Below, piece after piece: positions 54,185-61,377 of a stretch of 64,000 bases of DNA (within the stretch, counting starts at the first letter, position 1; each line of letters opens with the position of its first letter). The notes under the pieces are model-generated. The model was not told the origin of the DNA and made no database searches. It worked only from the letters and a program-made list of their open reading frames with translations. The translations under genes were made by a program, and so were the position numbers. Source of the DNA: Confluentibacter lentus (GTDB taxonomy: Bacteria; Bacteroidota; Bacteroidia; Flavobacteriales; Flavobacteriaceae); NCBI RefSeq assembly GCF_002806995.1, contig NZ_NIHE01000004.1, positions 186,001-250,000 on the forward strand, given 5' to 3'.

Positions 54185-54904
54185 TTGAATAAAACCATTG
54201 AAATACAAGATTTAGGATTAAAAGACTATAAACAGACTTGGGATTACCAAGAGCATTTGTTTAAAGCCATTGTGGATATTAAAATCAAGAATAGGCAAGA
54301 AGACACCGATGTTGAAACCCCTAATTATTTTTTATTTGTAGAACATCCTCACGTATATACACTTGGTAAAAGTGGCGATATGTCTAACTTACTTTTAAAT
54401 GAACGTCAACTGAGTGAAAAGGGAGCGACATTTTATAAGATTAACAGGGGGGGCGATATCACGTATCATGGTCCCGGACAAATTGTGGGCTATCCTATTT
54501 TAGACTTGGATAATTTTTTTACGGACATCCATAAATACCTGCGCCTTTTAGAAGAAACGATGATCCTTACCCTAGCCGATTATGGATTGAAAGCAGGGCG
54601 TAGCGAAGGCGAAACAGGTGTTTGGCTAGATGTCGGTTCGCCCTTTGCTCGTAAAATTTGCGCCATGGGCGTGCGTGCGAGTCGTTGGGTAACCATGCAC
54701 GGATTTGCATTGAATGTAAACGCCAATTTGGGCTATTTTGATAATATCATTCCTTGTGGTATTCGAGGCAAAGCGGTAACGTCTCTAAATGTGGAATTAG
54801 GTGTCGAACACGTTGATGAAGCTGAAGTAAAAGAAAAACTACTGAAACATTTTAGTTCGCTATTTGAAGCGGAATTTTTGACATTTACTTTAAACAATAA
54901 TTAA
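54185..54904 (+). CDS. lipB: Octanoyltransferase LipB (lipoyl(octanoyl) transferase)
   Basis: A 239-residue LipB. The start is TTG at 54185: an in-frame TAG at 54170 precedes it and no ATG intervenes, while the family N terminus (KTIEIQDLGLKDYKQTWDYQ) fits. Motifs: NRGGDITYHGPGQIVGYPIL near 88-107, ARKICAMGVRASRW near 155-168 with the catalytic lysine, and PCGIRGKAVTSL near 189-200 with the acyl-carrying cysteine. It transfers octanoate from acyl carrier protein to lipoate-dependent enzymes in the cytoplasm. Confidence 0.95.
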   Translation: MNKTIEIQDLGLKDYKQTWDYQEHLFKAIVDIKIKNRQEDTDVETPNYFLFVEHPHVYTLGKSGDMSNLLLNERQLSEKGATFYKINRGGDITYHGPGQIVGYPILDLDNFFTDIHKYLRLLEETMILTLADYGLKAGRSEGETGVWLDVGSPFARKICAMGVRASRWVTMHGFALNVNANLGYFDNIIPCGIRGKAVTSLNVELGVEHVDEAEVKEKLLKHFSSLFEAEFLTFTLNNN

Positions 54905-55429
54905 CTATTCCATAGTACAATTTATTCTGAAGCTTACTAACATATTTGGTAAGGTTTCAAAATGATCCATTAAAGAGATGTTCGTTGCTAAAATTTCTCC
55001 TTTCATACCGTTTTTTGTATAATTTACTACATTATTCTCAGTATTTACAAACGTGCCATTTTCGGTTACTAAGGTTATTATTGCAAAATTCGCCTGAGTT
55101 TCACCACTGGAATATATATAATTTCCGCTATCTACAGGACTATTAAAAGCTCCTAAATTCACTGTTAAGGAATAATCCATGTCGTTATTTACGGCTTTGA
55201 AGGTTAAAATGTTTAGATCATCATTAATTTGAAGCACGCATGGGTCAGATATAAGATTGTATGTTATGCCATTAACGGTGATAAAACTATCGTTAGAGCT
55301 TCTTCGATGGCTATCAAATGTTTGGGTCAAGTTTTGATTTGACGCTGTTTTATGGCTGTCTTTATAAGAATGACCAATTAATAACATGGCATTGAATAAG
55401 CTTACAAGAATTAGCGTGTACGTTCTCAT
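54905..55429 (-). CDS. Exported hypothetical protein
   Basis: A 174-residue protein with a hydrophobic N terminus (TLILVSLFNAMLLIGHS) that may be a signal peptide. The mature part is beta-rich and has a cysteine pair (SDPCVLQ near 83 and RINCTME at the end) that could form a disulfide. It is convergent with lipB with no gap. No family recognised. Confidence 0.6.
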   Translation of the reverse strand: MRTYTLILVSLFNAMLLIGHSYKDSHKTASNQNLTQTFDSHRRSSNDSFITVNGITYNLISDPCVLQINDDLNILTFKAVNNDMDYSLTVNLGAFNSPVDSGNYIYSSGETQANFAIITLVTENGTFVNTENNVVNYTKNGMKGEILATNISLMDHFETLPNMLVSFRINCTME

Positions 55430-55527
55430 AACTTTTTATATAATATATTATCTACGTCAAATATAAATTTAAAATGTGAATTTTAAAATTGAATTATTTG
55501 TACTGTAAAACCATCACTATATTTTAA

Positions 55528-56721
55528 TTATTTAGACATTTCCTTTAAATAACTTTCATAATCTGAATAAGGTTCCTTTTTTCTGTTATTTGGTTTTAAA
55601 TAAATCTCTCCTTTTTGATTATCTAAAATCACATTAAAATGGTTTAATAGTTGATTTCCAAATAAGGTGGGTCGCCCTTGGGGATGGGAAGGGGCTGCAG
55701 CATTGGTGACGATGTCTTTAAATGTGATATCCGCTATGGTGGCATCCAAACGAATAATTTTTCTACCATTTAATATTTGCAACTCTTTTAGGTTTTCCCA
55801 GTTTTGCCCTTGACTTGTAAAGTCTTCTCCTATAAGCATGGTGCCGTCGCGACCGGTATCGAATAAAAACCAGAATGCATATTTTTTTCCATCCTGAATG
55901 ATATTTGCTTTTATTTTTGGTCGGTCTTGTTCAAACAACACCGCTTGCTTTTTATAATCCTTGGCATAAGCTGGGAGTTTATCGTGGACAATCAATACGT
56001 TTTTATCGTAATCAATCTCAATAATCTTATTTTTGAAGAGTCCGTTTCCAATAATTAAATCTTCGTGTGGTTTCATATTACCAACCTCTATAAGCGGTAC
56101 ACCATGCCAATTGAAATCGCCAAGCTTGAGTTCATTGCCAGAGCTAACACGTGATTCATTAACGCCTTGCGAATTATCCACCATTACTTTTCCGTCGAAG
56201 GATAACTGTAATTTTTCCGAATATGCCTTATTGACACAGGAAGCACCCGCACCTAAGTCGAATTGTATGGTAACTTCTTTATCGCCATTGAGATGTCCTT
56301 TAAAATAAATTCTAGAGCCTATCAAAGTAAAGGGGATGCTTTGTGGATATGGTTTAGAAAATGTCATAGAAATGGGAGTTGGTGCTTCCTTTGCTACAAT
56401 ACGCGTGTAACACGTATCTTTTCCATTCAGCAATACCATAAAATCATAGCTTTCTCCATAAGTGGTATGGAAAGTAATTTTATCCTTATCCGTTACTAGG
56501 CTTACCTTGTTTTTTTTCAAAGGAACATTTAAATAATAAACGTCGGGCTTAAGTTTCGAGTCTAATTTCCAATCGATTTTTAAGTTTTTGCCATCATGAA
56601 TCCATGCCTTTTCACTAGTAGCATGAATAATGGGGAGTTTGTTCTGAGCTAATAAACATGAGCTGAAACTTGTGAAGAACAAAATTGCAATGGCTTTTTT
56701 TGATTTTTTAAAGGGGTCCAT
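55528..56721 (-). CDS. Secreted retropepsin-like aspartyl protease family protein
   Basis: A 397-residue protein with a signal peptide (AIAILFFTSFSSCLLAQ). Two candidate aspartyl-protease half-sites occur: IQFDLGAGASCVN near 157-169 and FWFLFDTGRDGTMLIG near 286-301 (DxGA and DTGR types). The C-terminal part has LFGNQLLNHFNVILDNQ, typical of the end of this family. A cysteine in SSCLLAQ makes a lipoprotein possible. It has a four-unit operator-like repeat immediately upstream of its start region, directly downstream of an XRE regulator gene. Confidence 0.8.
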   Translation of the reverse strand: MDPFKKSKKAIAILFFTSFSSCLLAQNKLPIIHATSEKAWIHDGKNLKIDWKLDSKLKPDVYYLNVPLKKNKVSLVTDKDKITFHTTYGESYDFMVLLNGKDTCYTRIVAKEAPTPISMTFSKPYPQSIPFTLIGSRIYFKGHLNGDKEVTIQFDLGAGASCVNKAYSEKLQLSFDGKVMVDNSQGVNESRVSSGNELKLGDFNWHGVPLIEVGNMKPHEDLIIGNGLFKNKIIEIDYDKNVLIVHDKLPAYAKDYKKQAVLFEQDRPKIKANIIQDGKKYAFWFLFDTGRDGTMLIGEDFTSQGQNWENLKELQILNGRKIIRLDATIADITFKDIVTNAAAPSHPQGRPTLFGNQLLNHFNVILDNQKGEIYLKPNNRKKEPYSDYESYLKEMSK

Positions 56722-56783
56722 ACTTTTTTATGATTTTTATGGATCAAATAAAGAAATAATTTTTTGAAGGCTATGATTTTTTG

Positions 56784-56827
56784 AGCCGACAACTAGCCGA
56801 CAACTAGCCGACAATAACCCGACAAAA
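56784..56827. repeat. Four tandem 11-bp units (A(G/C)CCGACAA..)
   Basis: Units AGCCGACAACT (56784-56794 and 56795-56805), AGCCGACAATA (56806-56816) and ACCCGACAAAA (56817-56827). The period of 11 bp is close to one helical turn, which suggests repeated binding sites for one protein on the same DNA face. They lie between the XRE regulator's stop and the protease start. Confidence 0.75.
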
Positions 56828-56828
56828 T

Positions 56829-57368
56829 TTATACAATATTAAAATTCAAATAAATACGTAAAGCGTTTTTCTTATCTATTTCAATGGCGTTTCTAAGTAT
56901 GATGACGGTATTTAAGAGAACCCATGCCAAAGGAATTAATAAGGTATATTGGCTTCTTACTTCAAACCAATCGTTAAGAATAACTACAATTAAAAGTAAT
57001 AAGATGGCGAGCAAGGTCATTATTATTTGAATGGAAACCATCTGTCGTGTTAAGGGTGTAAACTGTTTTTTTATATACATGATTAGTAATGGGACAGCGA
57101 TATTTAAAGGAGGCAGTAATACAAAAAGTAAAGAAGAAAGATTAATGATTTTTAGCCACGTTATATCATGTTCTGGAATGGTTTCACTATTGTCAAGCAA
57201 TTCAGATTCATTTATTTCCAATGCAAGCGCTAAAGCTTTTAAGGTGTAACCTTTGGGAGATGTGCCAGCTTCAATGCGTTGAATGGTGCGTACCGAAATA
57301 CCTGATTTCTCAGATAATGCTTCTTGGGTTATGTTTAATTTTTGCCTTATGAGTAGTAATTTCGACAT
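56829..57368 (-). CDS. XRE-type helix-turn-helix regulator with membrane domain
   Basis: A 179-residue protein. The XRE helix-turn-helix is at 3-58 (IRQKLNITQEALSEKSGISV, RTIQRIEAGTSPKGYTLKAL). About 110 C-terminal residues contain three to four hydrophobic segments (LLFVLLPPLNIAVPLLIMYI, IIMTLLAILLLLIVVIL, LLIPLAWVLLNTVIILR), so it is membrane-anchored. The N-terminal domain is cytoplasmic. It is 44 bp downstream of mutA on the same strand, and the 11-bp repeats beyond its stop are a candidate operator controlling the protease gene. Confidence 0.85.
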   Translation of the reverse strand: MSKLLLIRQKLNITQEALSEKSGISVRTIQRIEAGTSPKGYTLKALALALEINESELLDNSETIPEHDITWLKIINLSSLLFVLLPPLNIAVPLLIMYIKKQFTPLTRQMVSIQIIMTLLAILLLLIVVILNDWFEVRSQYTLLIPLAWVLLNTVIILRNAIEIDKKNALRIYLNFNIV

Positions 57369-57412
57369 TTAAAACGTTCATTTTAGGTAATCCGCAACTT
57401 TTAATAAATAAA

Positions 57413-58768
57413 TTAATCCTCTTTTTTCAATCGCTCCTGCTCCAAAGCTTCAGATAAGCGTTTTTCTATAATGGGTTCAATTAAGGTTTTGCGCTGGTTG
57501 GTTTTTACAAAAGGGTAGAGTTCCAAAGTGTCTTTCATTTTATCACTTGGATTCATATGTTTATTGGTGCCTGTTAAAATGATGTCGCCTGCATTAAACT
57601 GTTGCTGTTCTTTATCAGCACTCTCTTTTATTTTACGTTGAATGGTACCTTCCTTAAGTTGCTTTAAAAAACCACCGTTGGCTTCTATATTTTTAAATAA
57701 GTCCAAAGCCTTTTCCGCTAATTGATTGGTGAGGGTTTCTATATAATAAGCACCATCCGCAGGATTATTGACCTTGTCAAAATAACTCTCGTGCTTTAAA
57801 ATCAATAATTGGTTACGTGCCATCCGATTTCCAAAGGCATTCATTTTATGATATATGGCATCGTACGGCAGATTACAAATGGTATCACTGCCACCTAAAA
57901 TGGCACTCATGCATTCGGTAGTGGTGCGCAGCATGTTGGTGTTGTAATCGTAAAGTGTTTTGTTGCGTTTTGTGGGCGTTGTATAAATGTGACAATCGGT
58001 ATTGACGTTGTATTCTGATGCCAAGGTTTTCCAGAGGATGCGTAAGGCTCTTAGTTTGGCGATTTCAAAAAAGTGGTTGCTGCCTATGGAGATGTTGAAG
58101 ATGCAAGAGACAGATTGCCTCGCATTGCTCGCAATGACTGAATCTAAACGATTTAAATACTCATTTGCATGTGCTAGGGCATACGCCAATTGCTGTACCA
58201 TATTAGCGCCTGCATTTTGATAAAGCGAGGCATCAACACTAAAGTAATTGGTCGCTTTTACAATAGCATCAAACGAATTAAAATCATCATTTAAATTGTT
58301 AAACCAATTGCCGTTTTTAGCGAGATTGCCTATGATGTCTGTATGGAAGTGGATTCCTGTATTTGCGGGAATGACAAAATCTTCTGAAAGAAACTGAAGC
58401 TCTAAGTGAATAGTAGTAGAAGCTTCGATATTTTTTAATAAATCTTCTAATGAAATAGTTGGATTCGGAATGATGAATTTAATACTGTCCGCACCTTTTT
58501 CAAGAAGTTTGATGGCTTTTAAGTTGGATTTTTTAACATCGGCGACATAAATAGTTTCACAAATATGCCACGGTGTTGTTTTGGTAATTGATGTCTTGGG
58601 AAGTGCTTCAACATCATCAGCATGATAAAACGGTTTTACCGAAATATCTTCGTTGGTTTTCCAGATAAGGGTGTTGTTATAATCGGCGCCAGCGAGGTCG
58701 AATTGTATTTTTTGTTTCCATTGTTTGGAAGTAACAGGCGTAAATTCATTAAATAGCTCATTGTTCAT
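57413..58768 (-). CDS. mutA: Methylmalonyl-CoA mutase small (beta) subunit, with two in-frame repeat insertions
   Basis: A 451-residue noncatalytic MutA-type subunit: FDLAGADYNNTLIWKTNEDI near 23-42, DIIGNLAKNGNWF near 144-156 and SIGSNHFFEIAKLRALRILW near 227-246 are typical. Two peptides are foreign: VIPANTGIH (132-140) and SVIASNARQSV (210-220). Both are translations of palindromic intergenic repeats inserted in frame, so the protein is longer than usual by about 15-25 residues. The large catalytic subunit, which normally follows in this order, is absent; an XRE gene occupies its place. The complex makes succinyl-CoA from methylmalonyl-CoA. Confidence 0.85.
   Translation of the reverse strand: MNNELFNEFTPVTSKQWKQKIQFDLAGADYNNTLIWKTNEDISVKPFYHADDVEALPKTSITKTTPWHICETIYVADVKKSNLKAIKLLEKGADSIKFIIPNPTISLEDLLKNIEASTTIHLELQFLSEDFVIPANTGIHFHTDIIGNLAKNGNWFNNLNDDFNSFDAIVKATNYFSVDASLYQNAGANMVQQLAYALAHANEYLNRLDSVIASNARQSVSCIFNISIGSNHFFEIAKLRALRILWKTLASEYNVNTDCHIYTTPTKRNKTLYDYNTNMLRTTTECMSAILGGSDTICNLPYDAIYHKMNAFGNRMARNQLLILKHESYFDKVNNPADGAYYIETLTNQLAEKALDLFKNIEANGGFLKQLKEGTIQRKIKESADKEQQQFNAGDIILTGTNKHMNPSDKMKDTLELYPFVKTNQRKTLIEPIIEKRLSEALEQERLKKED
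58109..58144. repeat. Palindromic repeat inserted in mutA (VIASNARQSV type)
   Basis: GACAGATTGCCTCGCATTGC then TCGCAATGACTGAATC, with ATTGC arms opposite GCAAT and an internal TTGC(C)TCGC duplication. It is read through in frame in mutA. The same kind of sequence is known to me as a dispersed intergenic repeat in bacterial genomes. Confidence 0.6.
58351..58376. repeat. Palindromic repeat inserted in mutA (VIPANTGIH type)
   Basis: GGATTCCTGTATTTGCGGGA then ATGACA, with arms ATTCCTG and CGGGAAT. It encodes VIPANTGIH in mutA. This resembles widely dispersed GTCATTCCCGC...GGAATCC repeats; the hairpin in 2366-2383 has a related CCTGC/GCAGGAATCC core. Confidence 0.6.
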
Positions 58769-58809
58769 AATCTATTATTCATTATTTATTGCTCATTACT
58801 AATCGCTAA

Positions 58810-59133
58810 TCATTCATCATCTTTTGTTTCCAAACTATCTTCATATTCAATAATGAAAATCTCCTCATTGTCACGTTTCATGTAATATTCTTCACGTGCA
58901 AATTTTTCCAATCCCTCTTCATTGTTTAACTTTTTTAAGGCTTTTTTATCTTTCTCAATTTCTTTTCTGTAATACTCTTTTTGGTCTTCTAAATCATCAA
59001 TCTCGTTATTTAATTCTCGGTGTATTAACCAAGAATTGGCATCAAAGAACAACATCCAAATGATGAACACAAACAGAATGAGAACAAATATGTTCTTAAA
59101 AGGTTTTAATAATGTTTTTTTGTTGAATGTCAT
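58810..59133 (-). CDS. divIC: Septum formation initiator, FtsB/DivIC-like
   Basis: The 107 residues have a transmembrane helix near 14-31 (NIFVLILFVFIIWMLFF) followed by a periplasmic coiled coil (LNNEIDDLEDQKEYYRKEIE) and the conserved GLEKFAREEYYMKRDNEEIF, the DivIC/FtsB C-terminal signature. It is a cell-division protein that assembles with FtsL and FtsQ-like partners. It follows udk by 1 bp and is coupled with it. Confidence 0.88.
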   Translation of the reverse strand: MTFNKKTLLKPFKNIFVLILFVFIIWMLFFDANSWLIHRELNNEIDDLEDQKEYYRKEIEKDKKALKKLNNEEGLEKFAREEYYMKRDNEEIFIIEYEDSLETKDDE

Positions 59134-59134
59134 T

Positions 59135-59740
59135 TTATAATTTTTGATGGATTATAGAACGTACAATATCTATTGCTACTGTATTGTATTTATTGTTTGG
59201 TATAATAATATCGGCATATTCTTTTGTCGGTTCAATAAACTGGTCATGCATGGGTTTTAAGGTATTTAAGTACCTTGTTAACACTTCGTCCAAATCCCGT
59301 CCACGTTCCGAAATATCACGTTTCAATCGACGTATTAAGCGTTCATCCGTATCGGCATGTACAAATATTTTGATGTCGAACATCTTTCGTAACTCTGGAT
59401 TTGTTAAAATTAAAATACCTTCCACAATCATCACTTTTCTAGGATGTGTTACGATGGTATCGCCAGTTCTATTATGCTTAACGAATGAATATACGGGTTG
59501 GTGTATGGGATTCCCTTTTTTTAATTCCGTTAAGTGATTTTCAAGCAAATCAAAGTCAATGGACCTTGGATGGTCAAAATTAATGTTGATACGCTCTTCA
59601 TAACTTAAATGTGTGGTGTCCTTATAATAGGAATCTTGCGATATAACACCTACTTCACCTTCGGGAAGTTCATTTAAAATCTGATTGACAACCGTTGTTT
59701 TTCCACAACCTGTTCCACCTGCAATACCAATGATAAGCAT
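59135..59740 (-). CDS. udk: Uridine kinase
   Basis: A 201-residue P-loop kinase with GIAGGTGCGKTTVVN at 5-19, the Asp/Arg-rich substrate region YEERININFDHPRSIDFDLL and LLENHLTELKKGNPIHQPVY. It phosphorylates uridine and cytidine in pyrimidine salvage. It leads the udk-divIC-mutA cluster, a conserved order in Flavobacteriia. Confidence 0.95.
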   Translation of the reverse strand: MLIIGIAGGTGCGKTTVVNQILNELPEGEVGVISQDSYYKDTTHLSYEERININFDHPRSIDFDLLENHLTELKKGNPIHQPVYSFVKHNRTGDTIVTHPRKVMIVEGILILTNPELRKMFDIKIFVHADTDERLIRRLKRDISERGRDLDEVLTRYLNTLKPMHDQFIEPTKEYADIIIPNNKYNTVAIDIVRSIIHQKL

Positions 59741-59761
59741 AAAAATGTTTTACGAACTATA

Positions 59762-59769
59762 CAAATTTA
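59762..59769 (-). promoter_or_regulatory. -7 promoter element of udk
   Basis: TAAATTTG on the minus strand (CAAATTTA here), 21 bp before the udk ATG, fits TAnnTTTG. Confidence 0.5.
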
Positions 59770-59807
59770 GTTAAACAGTAAGTCAGTTTAAATGTTAAAA
59801 AGGAATT

Positions 59808-60212
59808 TTATTTTTTAACCTCCGAAACTTCCTTCACGGTCACTATTTTTTCATTCTTATTGCCCCAACTGTTGGTAATGTAATTCATGACATCCGCAAC
59901 TTCATCGTCAGTTAATCCTTGGCTAGCCATCACACTATTATATTTTTTTCCGTTTACTACCACTTCACCTTGCAAACCATACTTAATGGCGTGAATACTT
60001 TTGGAGCGATGGTTCATTAAGAAGTCTGATTTTGCCAAAGGGGGAAAAGCTCCAGCAAGGCCCTCTCCATTACCCATGTGGCAGGTAATGCAGAAATCCT
60101 GATAGATATCTTTTCCTCGCTTGATGCTTTCGTCTAGCTCTTTATTTTGACTATAGATGGTATTAAATGTAATTGATAATAATACAAAACAAATGCTTAA
60201 GAATAATTTCAT
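59808..60212 (-). CDS. Cytochrome c, class I, exported
   Basis: The ATG at 60212 gives 134 residues with a signal peptide (MKLFLSICFVLLSITFNTIY). The haem site CITCH is at 41-45 and the axial methionine is probably in SVMASQGLTDDEV. PPLAKSDFL fits the class I fold. It is 7 bp after the sugar dehydrogenase gene and likely accepts its electrons in the periplasm. A longer in-frame start at 60260 overlaps that gene and is not favoured. Confidence 0.92.
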   Translation of the reverse strand: MKLFLSICFVLLSITFNTIYSQNKELDESIKRGKDIYQDFCITCHMGNGEGLAGAFPPLAKSDFLMNHRSKSIHAIKYGLQGEVVVNGKKYNSVMASQGLTDDEVADVMNYITNSWGNKNEKIVTVKEVSEVKK

Positions 60213-60219
60213 AAATAGT

Positions 60220-61341
60220 TTAGTTAGGTATAACTTTAACAATGCCTTTTCCTTCCACACCTAAATAAATATAGCCATCTGGCGCTTGTATCACGTTTCT
60301 AACACGGCCTATGCCTTCAAAAAGTTTTTCACGTTTCACCACTTTATTGTTTTCAAGTACCAAACGTTCCACATAACCAAATTTTAAAGAACCAACTAAA
60401 AGATTGTTTTTCCAATCTGGATATTTATCTGAAGTCACCATAGCTAAACCAGAAGGCGCAATAGATGGCACCCAATAGAATAATGGTTGTTCCATGCCTT
60501 CTTTAGCGGTTAATTCAGTAATGATACTGTTGTCATAATCAATACCATAAGAAATAACTGGCCAGCCATAATTTTTTCCTTTTTGAACGATGTTTATTTC
60601 ATCACCACCTTGTGGACCGTGTTCATGAGCCCAAATCTCCCCTGTAACAGGGTTTTTAATCATGCCTTGCGGATTTCTGTGGCCATAGCTCCAAATAGCT
60701 TTCTTGGCATTAGGTGTATTTACAAACGGATTATCTTCTGGTATCCTGCCATCATCATGTAATCTATAAACTTTACCATTATCTCTGGTGATGTCTTGCG
60801 GATTTACAAAATGCTCACCACGCTCACCAGCCGAGAAAAATAAATATCCATCGTTATCAAAAACAATACGAGAACCAAAATGCTGACCTCTTGTGGTGTT
60901 CGGACCTGCTTTATATAATACTTCCTGATTTGTTAAGGACGTGCCATTTAATTTCGCTCTCATAATAGCTGTATTGCCTCCAGTACCTTCACCTTCTGGT
61001 GAGGCATAAGAGATGTAAATCCAACCATTATTGACGTAATCTGGATGTAATTTGATGTCTAATAAACCACCTTGTCCACGATTATAAACTTCAGGAACAC
61101 CAGCGATATTAGTTTTTACACCATCTTTGAAATGAATCAATGCACCTGCTTTTTCGGTGATAAGCATGCTGCCATCTGGTAAAAATTCCAATCCCCAAGC
61201 AATAGGAATGTCTGAAACCACGACTTCAGTCGTGTAGCTAATTGTTTTAGGATCTTCGGCTTTAACAGACGATTCTGTTTGTTGTGCACACGCAGAAAGC
61301 GCTATTGTAATCAGCGGAATAATAATAACAAGTTTTTTCAT
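60220..61341 (-). CDS. PQQ-dependent sugar dehydrogenase (glucose/sorbosone type), lipoprotein
   Basis: A 373-residue lipoprotein with lipobox LSAC (cysteine at 18). The six-bladed beta-propeller motifs are clear: PIAWGLEFLPDGSMLITEKA, GGLLDIKLHPDYVNNGWIYI, WSYGHRNPQGMIKNP, EHGPQGGDEINIV and KNYGWPVISYG. PQQ-binding and catalytic residues of soluble glucose dehydrogenases (the His in GQHFGSRIVF and HGPQGGDE) are present. It oxidises a sugar in the periplasm. It lies between a TonB receptor and a cytochrome c, which supports a substrate uptake/oxidation operon. Confidence 0.9.
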   Translation of the reverse strand: MKKLVIIIPLITIALSACAQQTESSVKAEDPKTISYTTEVVVSDIPIAWGLEFLPDGSMLITEKAGALIHFKDGVKTNIAGVPEVYNRGQGGLLDIKLHPDYVNNGWIYISYASPEGEGTGGNTAIMRAKLNGTSLTNQEVLYKAGPNTTRGQHFGSRIVFDNDGYLFFSAGERGEHFVNPQDITRDNGKVYRLHDDGRIPEDNPFVNTPNAKKAIWSYGHRNPQGMIKNPVTGEIWAHEHGPQGGDEINIVQKGKNYGWPVISYGIDYDNSIITELTAKEGMEQPLFYWVPSIAPSGLAMVTSDKYPDWKNNLLVGSLKFGYVERLVLENNKVVKREKLFEGIGRVRNVIQAPDGYIYLGVEGKGIVKVIPN

Positions 61342-61377
61342 AGCGTAAAATATTTTTATAAAGTTAGTAAGAAATAT

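Noticed and set aside
56784-56827. Short CRISPR array.
   Set aside because: The units are contiguous 11-mers without spacers and no cas genes are nearby.
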